64,000 nucleotides of DNA, taken from NCBI RefSeq assembly GCF_002210345.1, contig NZ_MWQI01000001.1, positions 186,001 to 250,000 of the forward strand, read 5' to 3'. Below are positions 16,931-24,296 of the stretch, piece after piece. Every line of letters starts with the position of its first letter. Position 1 is the stretch's first letter. The position numbers and the translations under genes were made by a program. The stretch is from Fibrobacter sp. UWB4 (lineage in GTDB: Bacteria > Fibrobacterota > Fibrobacteria > Fibrobacterales > Fibrobacteraceae). The notes under the pieces were generated by a model. The model was given only the letters and a program-made list of their open reading frames with translations, was not told the DNA's origin and ran no database searches.

Positions 16931-18335
16931 GTCTTATCTAGGTGTACTTTCTGCACTTTGTGTTTGCATGTTTGCTTGCACGGGTGAAAATGGCGACATT
17001 GCAGGTACCGTCACGGATACGGGGAATACGATCGCGCTTGGCGGCGTCGTGACTCGTACCGATGGATCCCGTGCTGTTGCCGCTATGGTTCGCATGGCTC
17101 GTGAACCTGTTGTCGGTGATACTCTTTCTGAACTGGAGTATGTTGAAACGGTAACGGACTCGCAGGGCGTGTTCTCGTTTGATTCTGTGTTGGCCGATAC
17201 GTTCCAGCTGGCCGTCGTTGACGCTGAACACCAGGAAATTTCGTATAAGCCGCGTGCGACTGTGACGAAAACGAAGAAGGGTACGGTGTTGGATAGCATC
17301 AAGCTTGAAAAGGCCGCCGTGTTTAGCAGTGTGCTTCTGTATGAAAATGTGTCCGAACCATCTGTGGTGGTCGGGGATCATTTCAAGGTGTTCATGCCGG
17401 GTACGCCGTTCTCCCAGAGTGTGTTTGCTGGGGATTCTTTCTCCATGCTTATTCCTGCTGGTGAATGGTGGTTTGGGTTCTGTCCGGGCGATCCTCAGAT
17501 CGTGGCTCGACTTACTGATTCCGGTATGGCCGATTCATTAATTTATCGTACATGGAGCATGGACGGTAAGATAAAGTCGGGAGACACGCTTTCTAAAGGC
17601 CCGTTTATCTGGAGCCCGACGATGGAGGTCGATTCTCTTATCAAGCTCGAAGAACGAAAAGCCAAGAAGCCTTATATATCCGGTGTCGTGAAGTGTGGCT
17701 CTGAAAAGACTTGCTCGAATGTTCAGGTTGGCGTGATTACTGACTTGTATGGCTTTGACTTTGTTGAAGGTGATTCTACAAGTTTTGTGTGGCAGACGGT
17801 GACGGACTCTTCTGGACGCTGGGTGTTGCCTGCTCCGGAAAAGGTCCCTTATGATAGTCTTCGCATGGAATATCGATTGCTTTCCGAAGAAGGAAAAGTA
17901 ATTTTGGCCGGTGTAAGTCGCTATGTAAGAGCTTCTGAACTCAAAGGCTTGAAAGATACTCTTAAGCTTGAAGAATCTGAGCTTCTGCCGCCATCGGTGC
18001 TTGTAAGTGGTGTCAAGCTTGCTATTGACGGTGCCGATACCGATACGACAGAAATCGATAACTGCATGGCCAACAGCGTGGTTGTGGGTCTGAAGGGTAC
18101 AAGCCATTTTGTGAGAGAAATGGTTTGCAATATGCTCAAGATTGAAAATATTCCGGCCGGTGGGCATGATATCGTTTTGTACTCGGGCGATCCTAAGGTT
18201 GTGAAGACACTCCAGGAATCGGGTGCCGAAATAGGTGATTATGTGAGAGCTGCTCATGTCCAGTTGCCGAAAAATGATACTCTGGATCAGCAATGGATGA
18301 CATACGAACCGCCAACTTTGCAATTTGTGAAATAA
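16917..18335 (+). CDS. lipoprotein with carboxypeptidase-regulatory-like domains
   Basis: The 472-residue protein has a lipoprotein signal peptide with Cys in CMFACTGENG. The mature part contains at least two beta-sandwich segments of carboxypeptidase-regulatory type (GDIAGTVTDTG...TDSQGVFSFDSV at about residues 25-95 and a related stretch YISGVVKCG...VTDSSGRWVLPAP at about 255-315). The ATG at 16917 has GGAGGGTGA just upstream and overlaps the end of the TIGR02147 gene. That pairing is characteristic of Fibrobacter and suggests the regulator controls or senses this surface lipoprotein. Ligand unknown; such folds often mediate carbohydrate or protein binding. Confidence 0.8.
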   Translation: MKFAKSYLGVLSALCVCMFACTGENGDIAGTVTDTGNTIALGGVVTRTDGSRAVAAMVRMAREPVVGDTLSELEYVETVTDSQGVFSFDSVLADTFQLAVVDAEHQEISYKPRATVTKTKKGTVLDSIKLEKAAVFSSVLLYENVSEPSVVVGDHFKVFMPGTPFSQSVFAGDSFSMLIPAGEWWFGFCPGDPQIVARLTDSGMADSLIYRTWSMDGKIKSGDTLSKGPFIWSPTMEVDSLIKLEERKAKKPYISGVVKCGSEKTCSNVQVGVITDLYGFDFVEGDSTSFVWQTVTDSSGRWVLPAPEKVPYDSLRMEYRLLSEEGKVILAGVSRYVRASELKGLKDTLKLEESELLPPSVLVSGVKLAIDGADTDTTEIDNCMANSVVVGLKGTSHFVREMVCNMLKIENIPAGGHDIVLYSGDPKVVKTLQESGAEIGDYVRAAHVQLPKNDTLDQQWMTYEPPTLQFVK

Positions 18336-18350
18336 TTTTTCAATTACCCC

Positions 18351-18379
18351 TTGCAAAACTGAAAATTATTTTCTAAAAT
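18351..18379 (+). promoter_or_regulatory. promoter of tRNA-Gln
   Basis: TTGCAA (18351-18356), 17-base spacer, TAAAAT (18374-18379), followed within 14 bases by the mature tRNA. Confidence 0.65.
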
Positions 18380-18392
18380 TGGTGCGCACTGA

Positions 18393-18463
18393 TGAGCTAT
18401 GGTGTAACGGTAGCACAACAGATTCTGACTCTGTTTGTCTAGGTTCGAATCCTGGTAGCTCAA
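18393..18463 (+). tRNA. tRNA-Gln (anticodon CTG)
   Basis: A complete cloverleaf is visible: acceptor arms TGAGCTA and TAGCTCA, D-arm region GTGTAACGGTAGCAC, anticodon stem ACAGA/TCTGT enclosing loop TTCTGAC (anticodon CTG reading CAG), and T-arm with GGTTCGAATCC. CCA is not encoded directly after the discriminator base, so it would be added post-transcriptionally. It has its own promoter and terminator and stands alone. Confidence 0.95.
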
Positions 18464-18469
18464 CTAAAG

Positions 18470-18496
18470 TCCCTCTACTCCGAGGGGCTTTTTTTT
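18470..18496 (+). terminator. terminator after tRNA-Gln
   Basis: CCCTC, loop TACTCC, GAGGG then GC and a run of eight T. Confidence 0.8.
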
Positions 18497-18952
18497 GTGC
18501 GGTGGGTGGCGCCGAGATGCCGCCGGATGTGCGGAAATGTCGCGGGGGCGCGCGAAATTTTGAAAAAAGTGCGTTTTTTTACGTCAAAAATGATGGAAAA
18601 GTACGGAAAATGACGTAAAATTTTGTACAAACTAAGTAAATCTTGCGAAAAAATGATTGAAAATGGGTGAGGTGCCTGCTTGCTTGGTGCTTTTTGGTGC
18701 TTTGGGGCTAAAAATTTGGCTTGGAAGGGCGCCAAAATGTTGAAAAAAACTAAAATATTACATACAAAGTTAAAATTTTACGTCAAAAATTGATGTTTGT
18801 GGGCTTTTTTTACGTAAATTTGGGCGATTTTCGAAAATTTGAATTTTTACAGGTGATGTAGTTTGTTTGTACCCAGCCGATTTACCAGTTTTTATTTTGC
18901 ATTTTTGCCAGCTCTCGTCTCTCGTCTCACATCTTTCGTCTATATTTGTGCT
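18497..18952. other. gene-free AT-rich stretch with TTTTACGTCA motifs
   Basis: No gene is evident. The motif TTTTACGTCA(A/T)AA occurs at 18577-18589 and 18777-18789, inverted at 18609-18621, and as TTTTACGTAAA near 18808-18818. GACGTAAAATTTT at 18612-18624 is the inverse of AAAATTTTACGTC at 18772-18784. Just before the next gene a CTCGTCTCTCGTCTCACATC tract (18913-18932) resembles the GAGACGA-type short repeats seen elsewhere. Confidence 0.55.
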
Positions 18953-19714
18953 ATGGAATTTTTCGACTACTTTGAAGAGGTTTATGGCGAGCGCTGGCCT
19001 GCGTTGCTGGAATCGCTGAAAGGCGAGGGCTGTGCTACAAAGCTTCAGTTCGATGAAGCCTTGGAACCATACTTTTTGGACGAGGCTTCGGTGTTTGCGG
19101 CTAAGGCGCTTGCGGTAGAGCCTGGAATGGACGTGCTCGACATGTGTGCCGCTCCGGGCGGTAAGTCGCTTGTGATTGCCTCGATGCTCAAGGGTGAGGG
19201 TTCGCTCCAGTGCAATGACCGCTCGCCGGATAGGCGTCTGCGTTTGTTGCATGTGCTCGAAAATTCCTTGCCGGAGTCTTGGCGCTCGATCATCAGCGTC
19301 ACGGGCTACGATGGCGTGAAGTTCGGTATGCACAAGAAGGAATGCTACGACCGCATTTTGCTTGATGCGCCGTGCTCTTCGGATAGGCATGTGCTGAATT
19401 CGCCTTCGCATCTGGAAGTGTGGTCGGTGAAGCGCGTGAAGCGCTTGTCGGTGGAACAGGGGTCGCTCCTTGCATCGGCGGTGGATGCGCTTAGGCCGGG
19501 TGGCGAGCTGATTTACGGAACTTGTGCGCTTTCGCCTCTCGAAAACGATGCCGTAGTTGCCAAGATCCTGAAAAAACGCAAGATGATGGAATTTGTTCGA
19601 ATTGAGGACTTGCCGGAGGGCGCGGACCGCACGGAACTCGGTGTTCATATTTTGCCGGACAAGACCCGTGGCTGCGGACCTATCTATTGCGCGAAGATGG
19701 TTAAGAGGGTTTAG
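18953..19714 (+). CDS. RsmB/RsmF-type rRNA m5C methyltransferase
   Basis: A 253-residue SAM-dependent methyltransferase of the NSUN/RsmB/RsmF family. Visible motifs: DMCAAPGGKS (SAM-binding motif I, about residue 62), LLDAPCSSDRHV (motif IV with the P-C cysteine, about 140) and YGTCALSPLENDAVV (motif VI with the T-C nucleophile cysteine, about 187). It should methylate a cytosine C5 in rRNA or tRNA; the exact target cannot be assigned because the protein lacks both the NusB-like N-terminal domain of RsmB and the RNA-binding C-terminal domain of RsmF. The frame opens at 18863, but ATG 18953 starts the conserved region and follows a repeat tract. Confidence 0.85.
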   Translation: MEFFDYFEEVYGERWPALLESLKGEGCATKLQFDEALEPYFLDEASVFAAKALAVEPGMDVLDMCAAPGGKSLVIASMLKGEGSLQCNDRSPDRRLRLLHVLENSLPESWRSIISVTGYDGVKFGMHKKECYDRILLDAPCSSDRHVLNSPSHLEVWSVKRVKRLSVEQGSLLASAVDALRPGGELIYGTCALSPLENDAVVAKILKKRKMMEFVRIEDLPEGADRTELGVHILPDKTRGCGPIYCAKMVKRV

Positions 19715-19721
19715 GTGAATT

Positions 19722-19804
19722 GTCATCTTGAGTGAAACGAAAGATCCAGTAAAGTTATTTGCTAGAAATAACTGGATTCCTCGTCCTGACGGACTCAGAA
19801 TGAC
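19722..19804. repeat. composite palindromic element, short form (83 bp)
   Basis: From GTCATCTTGAGTGAAACG with GATCCAGT to ACTGGATTCC...CTCAGAATGAC; the ends are inverted repeats. It fills the whole gap between the methyltransferase gene and trxA. Confidence 0.78.
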
Positions 19805-19848
19805 GTTGTAGTTTGCTATATTTCCTATCGGTATATAGGAGATTTTTT

Positions 19849-20172
19849 ATGGCAGCATTGAATCTTACTGCAGAATCCTTTGATAAAGTTATTTCTTCGG
19901 GGCAGCTTGTGCTCGTTGACTTCTGGGCTACCTGGTGCCGCCCGTGCATGATGATGGGTCCGGTGGTCGAAGAACTTTCCAACGAATTTGATGGCCGCGC
20001 AATCGTTGCAAAGATCAACGTCGATGACGAAGGTGTTTCGGACATTTGCGCTCGTTTTGGCATCACGAACATCCCGAACATGAAGTTGTTCAAAAACGGT
20101 GTCGAAGTGGGCAACGTTGTCGGTGCCGTGCCGAAGAACACGCTCAAGAACGCCATCGAAAAGAATCTCTAA
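19849..20172 (+). CDS. trxA: thioredoxin with a CRPC active site
   Basis: A 107-residue single-domain thioredoxin: FWATWCRPCMMMGPVVEE carries the redox-active Cys pair, FGITNIPNMKLFKNG contains the conserved cis-Pro loop and GAVPKNTL the C-terminal helix start. It should reduce protein disulfides in the cytoplasm. The active site is CRPC rather than the usual CGPC, a change that can shift redox potential or partner choice. The ATG at 19849 has AGGAG 7-8 bases upstream, so the longer frame from 19813 is rejected. It is followed by a strong terminator, so it is monocistronic. Confidence 0.92.
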   Translation: MAALNLTAESFDKVISSGQLVLVDFWATWCRPCMMMGPVVEELSNEFDGRAIVAKINVDDEGVSDICARFGITNIPNMKLFKNGVEVGNVVGAVPKNTLKNAIEKNL

Positions 20173-20193
20173 TCGCTTGGAAAAATGCGTTTG

Positions 20194-20231
20194 AAAGAGC
20201 TCGGTTTGATGTACCGGGCTCTTTGTTGTTG
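20194..20231 (+). terminator. terminator of trxA
   Basis: A 12-bp stem AAAGAGCTCGGT / ACCGGGCTCTTT (one G-T pair) with a 7-base loop, followed by TTGTTG. Confidence 0.8.
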
Positions 20232-20262
20232 ACGGCTTTTGCCAGTTTTCTACATTTGGAAT

Positions 20263-21054
20263 ATGCTCACGAAACGTTTAATTGTTTGCTTGGATGTCCG
20301 TAACCGCAAGGTCACGAAGGGTGTAAAGTTTAAAGGTAATATCGACATTGGCGATCCCGTAGAAATGGGTGCGCGTTACAGCGATGACGGTGTCGATGAA
20401 CTTGTCTTTTATGATATCACGGCGAGTGCCGAAAACCGCCCGTGTGACATGGAAATGATTCGCCAGATTGCAAAGCGCGTGTTTATCCCGTTTGCAGTGG
20501 GTGGCGGTATACGCAACTTGGACGACATGCACGAAGCTCTCCTCGCAGGGGCCGAAAAGGTGAGCGTGAACAGCCTTGCTGTGCTGCACCCGGAAATCAT
20601 TGCCGAAGGCGCGAAGGCGTTTGGACGCCAGTGCATCGTGCTTGGCATGGATGCGAAGTTCGTGGGCGTTTCGGATAAGATTCCGAGCGGTTACGAAGTG
20701 TTTATTCGCGGTGGCCGCCAGGCGATGGGCATCGACGCTTTGCAGTGGGCAAAGCGCGCCGAAGATCTCGGCGTTGGCGAAATCTGCTTGAACTCCATCG
20801 ACACCGATGGCGTCAAGAACGGTTACGAACTCACGATTACCGACATGATTGCAAAGGCTGTGCAAGTGCCTGTGATTGCAAGTGGCGGTGCTGGAACTCC
20901 GGCTCACATCGTGGACTTGTTCCGCAAGACGAGTGCCGATGCGGCACTGGTCGCGTCGATGGTACATTTTGGCGATTATACGGTCCCTGGTATCAAGGGC
21001 GAAATGCTTGCTGCCGGAATCCCGGTGCGCAAGAAGATGAACGGCGAGGTATAA
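20263..21054 (+). CDS. hisF: imidazole glycerol phosphate synthase cyclase subunit HisF
   Basis: A 263-residue TIM barrel with HisF features: LTKRLIVCLDV at the start (catalytic Asp), AVGGGIRN phosphate loop, GMDAKF (second catalytic Asp) and PVIASGGAGTPAHIVDL. With HisH it converts PRFAR and ammonia into IGP and AICAR in histidine synthesis. It is slightly divergent from enterobacterial HisF (CLDVRNRKVTKG for the usual D-G-R/K-V-V-K-G), but no key residue is missing. No hisH is adjacent; hisC and hisN are 11 kb downstream, so his genes are scattered here. tldD begins 1 base after its stop, so the two are co-transcribed. Confidence 0.9.
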   Translation: MLTKRLIVCLDVRNRKVTKGVKFKGNIDIGDPVEMGARYSDDGVDELVFYDITASAENRPCDMEMIRQIAKRVFIPFAVGGGIRNLDDMHEALLAGAEKVSVNSLAVLHPEIIAEGAKAFGRQCIVLGMDAKFVGVSDKIPSGYEVFIRGGRQAMGIDALQWAKRAEDLGVGEICLNSIDTDGVKNGYELTITDMIAKAVQVPVIASGGAGTPAHIVDLFRKTSADAALVASMVHFGDYTVPGIKGEMLAAGIPVRKKMNGEV

Positions 21055-21055
21055 A

Positions 21056-22456
21056 GTGAATCCGGAAGTTGCCGTCAAGATTTTTGAAGCCGGCAAAAGT
21101 GCCGGGGCTGACTTTGTTGAAATTTTTGAAGAAGAGACCCGCAGTTCAAGCCTCGGCTTGAAGGATCGCCAGATTGAAACGGCGACCGCGGGTACCGAGT
21201 ACGGTATCGGCGTTCGCCTTTTGTACGGGACGGAAGTCCTGTACGGGTTCACGAGTGACGACAGCGAAGAAGCTCTTATAAAGCTTGTGAAGACGCTTGC
21301 GTTCGGGCGCATTGCCGCCGCAGCGGGGGCGGAAGGCGCGGCTGCAAGGCCGTTTGAATTTGCGCCTGAAAAGCGCGTTTGCGATTTTAACACGGCTGTT
21401 TACAAGGATCCGCGTGTGCTCGGACAGGCCATGAAGCAGGACTTCTTGTTCCGTGCAGACAAGGCGGCCCGTGCGCTCTCGCCGAAGATTGCTCAGGTGG
21501 GCGCTAGCGTAACCGACAGCTGCACTTCGATTTCTCTTTTGAATAGCGAAGGCTTGCATCTGGAAATGACTCGTGGCCGCTTGCGTGTAAACGTGAACGT
21601 GACGGCAACGGACGGCACGGAACGCTTGACGACGCACGAAGCTCCGGGCGCTCTTGGCGGTTATGAACTTTTAGCAAACTATTCTCCGGAAGCTTTAGCA
21701 ACGGAATGTGGCGAGCGAGTGCTGCGCATGCTCGATGCCGGCTACATCACAGGCGGCCAGATGCCGGTCGTGATGGGCAATGGCTTTGGCGGCGTGATTT
21801 TCCACGAAGCATGCGGCCATCCGCTGGAGACTGAATCTATCCGTCGCAATGCAAGCCCGTTCTGCGGAAAGCTTGGTGAAGCGATTGGCCAGCCTTGCTT
21901 GACTGCTATTGACGATGGCACGATGGATGGCGTGTGGGGTAGCCTCAAGTACGATGACGAAGGAACGCCGACGCAGCGCACGACGCTTATCGAAAACGGC
22001 ATCTTGAAAACGTACATGAGCGACCGTGTGGGCGCCATGGAAGTGGGTGTGGAACGCACCGGAAGTGCCCGCCGTGAAAGCTACAAGTACGCGCCTGTAA
22101 GCCGTATGCGCAATACGTTTATCGCTCCGGGTAAGGACACGCTTGATTCCATGATTGCAAGTGTGGATAATGGTCTCTATGCGGCCCGCATGGCAGGCGG
22201 TTCTGTGAACCCGGCAACGGGCGAATTCAACTTTGCAGTCGATGAAGGTTACGTCATTCGTAATGGCAAGATTTGTGAGCCGGTCCGCGGAGCAACGCTG
22301 ATCGGTAAAGGTCACGAAATCATGCCGCGCATTAGCATGGTCGGAACGGACTTTGAGCAGGCCGCAGGCGTCTGTGGCGCCTCGTCTGGACACGTGCCGG
22401 TAACCGTTGGCCAGCCCTCCATTAAGGTCGATCAAATCCTCGTCGGTGGACGATAG
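21056..22456 (+). CDS. tldD: TldD-type metalloprotease
   Basis: A 466-residue TldD/PmbA-family protein starting with GTG immediately after hisF. The zinc-binding H-E-x-x-x-H motif is present as FHEACGHPLE (about residues 257-266), preceded by VVMGNGFGGVIF and followed by the conserved SLKYDDEGTP and glycine-rich C-terminal region. TldD works with PmbA/TldE as a heterodimeric peptidase that degrades small peptides and, in enterobacteria, matures microcin B17 and processes CcdA. No tldE partner is in this window. Its position 0.8 kb before the peptide cluster at 23274 is notable, but a repeat block and two terminators separate them. Confidence 0.9.
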   Translation: MNPEVAVKIFEAGKSAGADFVEIFEEETRSSSLGLKDRQIETATAGTEYGIGVRLLYGTEVLYGFTSDDSEEALIKLVKTLAFGRIAAAAGAEGAAARPFEFAPEKRVCDFNTAVYKDPRVLGQAMKQDFLFRADKAARALSPKIAQVGASVTDSCTSISLLNSEGLHLEMTRGRLRVNVNVTATDGTERLTTHEAPGALGGYELLANYSPEALATECGERVLRMLDAGYITGGQMPVVMGNGFGGVIFHEACGHPLETESIRRNASPFCGKLGEAIGQPCLTAIDDGTMDGVWGSLKYDDEGTPTQRTTLIENGILKTYMSDRVGAMEVGVERTGSARRESYKYAPVSRMRNTFIAPGKDTLDSMIASVDNGLYAARMAGGSVNPATGEFNFAVDEGYVIRNGKICEPVRGATLIGKGHEIMPRISMVGTDFEQAAGVCGASSGHVPVTVGQPSIKVDQILVGGR

Positions 22457-22880
22457 TACAGCATCGTCATCCTGAACGCGGAGCGTGAAGGATCCAGTTA
22501 TATCTGGTTTGTAGAACAAGACTTGACTGGGTTGGGCTAAAGCCCCCAACTCTTTGGCTCGGTTATAAAAATGAGCCAGCTCATTTTTGCAACACTCGCC
22601 TTCTGAGTTGTCCTCACTTCGTTCGGAATGACGGTGAAGCATCGTCATCCTGAACGGCAAAACTGCTCGTCATCCTGAACGCGGAGCGTGAAGGATCCAG
22701 TTATATCTAGTTTGTAGAACAAGATTTAACTGGGTTCTTCGCTACGCTCAGAACGACGAGATTTTGACTTCGACTGGGTTCTTCGCTGCGCTCAGAATGA
22801 CGAAATTATAACTTTAACTGGATTCCTCACTTCGTTCGGAATGACGGAGATGCTACGGAATGACGGTGTTCATAAAGGAA

Positions 22881-22902
22881 AAGCCCTCGTAAGAGGGCTT
22901 TG
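22881..22902 (+). terminator. hairpin terminator
   Basis: AAAGCCCTC, loop GTAA, GAGGGCTTT, then GGAG rather than a long T run; likely the end of the hisF-tldD transcript. Confidence 0.6.
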
Positions 22903-22976
22903 GAGTATTATGGGTTGTCATTTCGAGTAAAGTACAAAAATGTTTTGAATAAAACAAGAAAAATGGATAAAAAAGA

Positions 22977-23010
22977 AACAACGGCATCTCCGAAGAGGTG
23001 CCGTTGTTTT
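22977..23010. terminator. hairpin terminator, possibly bidirectional
   Basis: ACAACGGCA and TGCCGTTGT form a 9-bp stem, extended by ATCTC...GAGGT pairing, with a short T run on the plus side and A-rich sequence before it. Confidence 0.65.
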
Positions 23011-23273
23011 GGTGTATGGGATGTTTGGTTTTGTATCCATAAAATAGTTTAAATTGGAATAATCGTGGTATATTTTGGTTCTTTTTCTGATGTAAAGCTT
23101 TACAACGCTTACAATATTTAATTTTCACCCTTGGTGGAACTTTTTATCCCATTTTTGTTGGGCGACTTATATAAAAACTTTTAAAAAACTTACAAAAATT
23201 AGAATTATATATTGCAAGTAAGAAGATTTTAATGTATTTTGATGTCAACAATTAAGAAGAAGGACGAAAAACC

Positions 23274-24137
23274 ATGAAAAAATTACATCTGACACGTTAT
23301 GCCGCTGTGGCGACTGTCGCTCTGATGGGTTCTACGGCAGCCTGGGCTGCAACAGGAGCCAGTGCAACGGGTTCTACCTTGACGTTGCAGTCGAACGTAT
23401 CATATGATAACGTTTCGATTGCTGGGGGGGAATTCTCTGGGATTAGTACAATTGTAGTTGACCGTGGAAACGTTGCAGCACCAAAATATTCGACCATCAT
23501 GCTTCCGGTGACCGTTAAGGTGAGCGAAGCTGTTGAACATACTGCGAATGAAGGAAAGGTGAAAGCTGCTTATTACCCGACGAACTACAATTCGGAAACG
23601 TTCACGCTTGACATGCAAAGTACCGATGAAATTGTAGCGAACACGCCATACATTGTTGAGGTCTCGGGTGCTCCTCAAAGATTTGATTTCGAAAAAACTT
23701 CAGGTTCTTATACAATTGTGTCTACCGGCGATAACGAACATGCTACTACGTTGAGTAGTACTTGCTGGCAATTCACTGGTTCATATGTGCAAAATAGTTG
23801 GGGATCTGCGGAAAACCTTTATGGTTTCGATGCTGCTGATGGTGTTTTTGTTAAAGCTCTCAGCGCGACAATTTATCCAATGCGTGCTTACTTGACCTGT
23901 AAAAATGCTAGCCCTGTGTATGGTTTGGGTAAAGTTGCAGCCGAGGAAACTCTCCCGGATGTCATCAAAGTTCGTTTCTTGGATAAGGACGGCGGTATAT
24001 TGTCCATCGGCAAGATGAACACCAGAACCGGCGACATCCAGATGCAGGACCGTTACTATGACCTCAAGGGCCGCAAGCTGAACGGCAAGCCCCAGAACAA
24101 AATCATGTACGTCAACAAGAAAGTCATTAAGCACTAG
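23274..24137 (+). CDS. secreted protein at the head of the peptide cluster
   Basis: A 287-residue exported protein with a classical signal peptide (MKKLHLTRYAAVATVALMG..., cleavage likely after AAWA). The mature part is rich in Ser/Thr and short strands. The C-terminal 30 residues (YYDLKGRKLNGKP...VNKKVIKH) resemble the short C-terminal beta-strand tails of secreted Bacteroidetes/Fibrobacter proteins, possibly a sorting or anchoring signal. A Shine-Dalgarno (AAGAAGGA) precedes the ATG. The precursor-like peptide gene starts 18 bases after its stop, so it probably leads the operon; it could be a co-secreted partner or an unrelated surface protein. Confidence 0.75.
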   Translation: MKKLHLTRYAAVATVALMGSTAAWAATGASATGSTLTLQSNVSYDNVSIAGGEFSGISTIVVDRGNVAAPKYSTIMLPVTVKVSEAVEHTANEGKVKAAYYPTNYNSETFTLDMQSTDEIVANTPYIVEVSGAPQRFDFEKTSGSYTIVSTGDNEHATTLSSTCWQFTGSYVQNSWGSAENLYGFDAADGVFVKALSATIYPMRAYLTCKNASPVYGLGKVAAEETLPDVIKVRFLDKDGGILSIGKMNTRTGDIQMQDRYYDLKGRKLNGKPQNKIMYVNKKVIKH

Positions 24138-24155
24138 TCAAAAGGAGCATAAATT

Positions 24156-24293
24156 ATGAAGAAAAAAGAATACGAAACTCCTAAGATGGATACCATTGAT
24201 TTCGAATACAAGACAACCCTTTTGGCCGGTTCTGTTAGGGAAAATGTTATCTTTGGCATGAATAATGATGATATTACAGATCCCAAGGCTTAA
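24156..24293 (+). CDS. 45-residue RiPP-precursor-like peptide
   Basis: An open frame of 46 codons including the stop, with an excellent ribosome binding site (AAAGGAG, 24141-24147). The peptide starts MKKKEYETPKMDTIDFEYK, continues TTLLAGS at residues 20-26 and ends VIFGMNNDDITDPKA. A charged N-terminal leader followed by L-L-A-G-S looks like a leader with a G-S cleavage site, leaving a core of about 20 residues. Short peptides of this build (basic start, P-K-x, L-L-A-G-S) are familiar from Bacteroidetes genomes. The downstream genes encode peptide-modifying and export functions, so I infer it is their substrate. No Cys is present, which argues against a lanthipeptide or sactipeptide. Confidence 0.75.
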   Translation: MKKKEYETPKMDTIDFEYKTTLLAGSVRENVIFGMNNDDITDPKA

Positions 24294-24296
24294 GCC

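Larger units (their letters stand above)
22457..23273. repeat. composite palindromic element array and intergenic region
   Basis: A gene-free stretch. 22466-22632 is a full-length composite element (167 bp: GTCATCCTGAACGCGGAGCG ... inner module with AAAATGAG/CTCATTTT hairpin ... TTCGGAATGAC). A nested array of further arms, with a near-identical copy of the first 75 bases, runs on to about 22866. Two terminators follow (22881-22902, 22977-23010), and the last 260 bases are AT-rich leader and promoter sequence for the peptide cluster; I could not pin the promoter down. Confidence 0.75.

Noticed and set aside
18379-18618. Open frame beginning before the tRNA
   Set aside because: It translates the tRNA-Gln gene and its terminator.
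22466-22866. Repeat array considered as a CRISPR
   Set aside because: Units are palindromic, of unequal length and without regular unique spacers; no cas gene is present.
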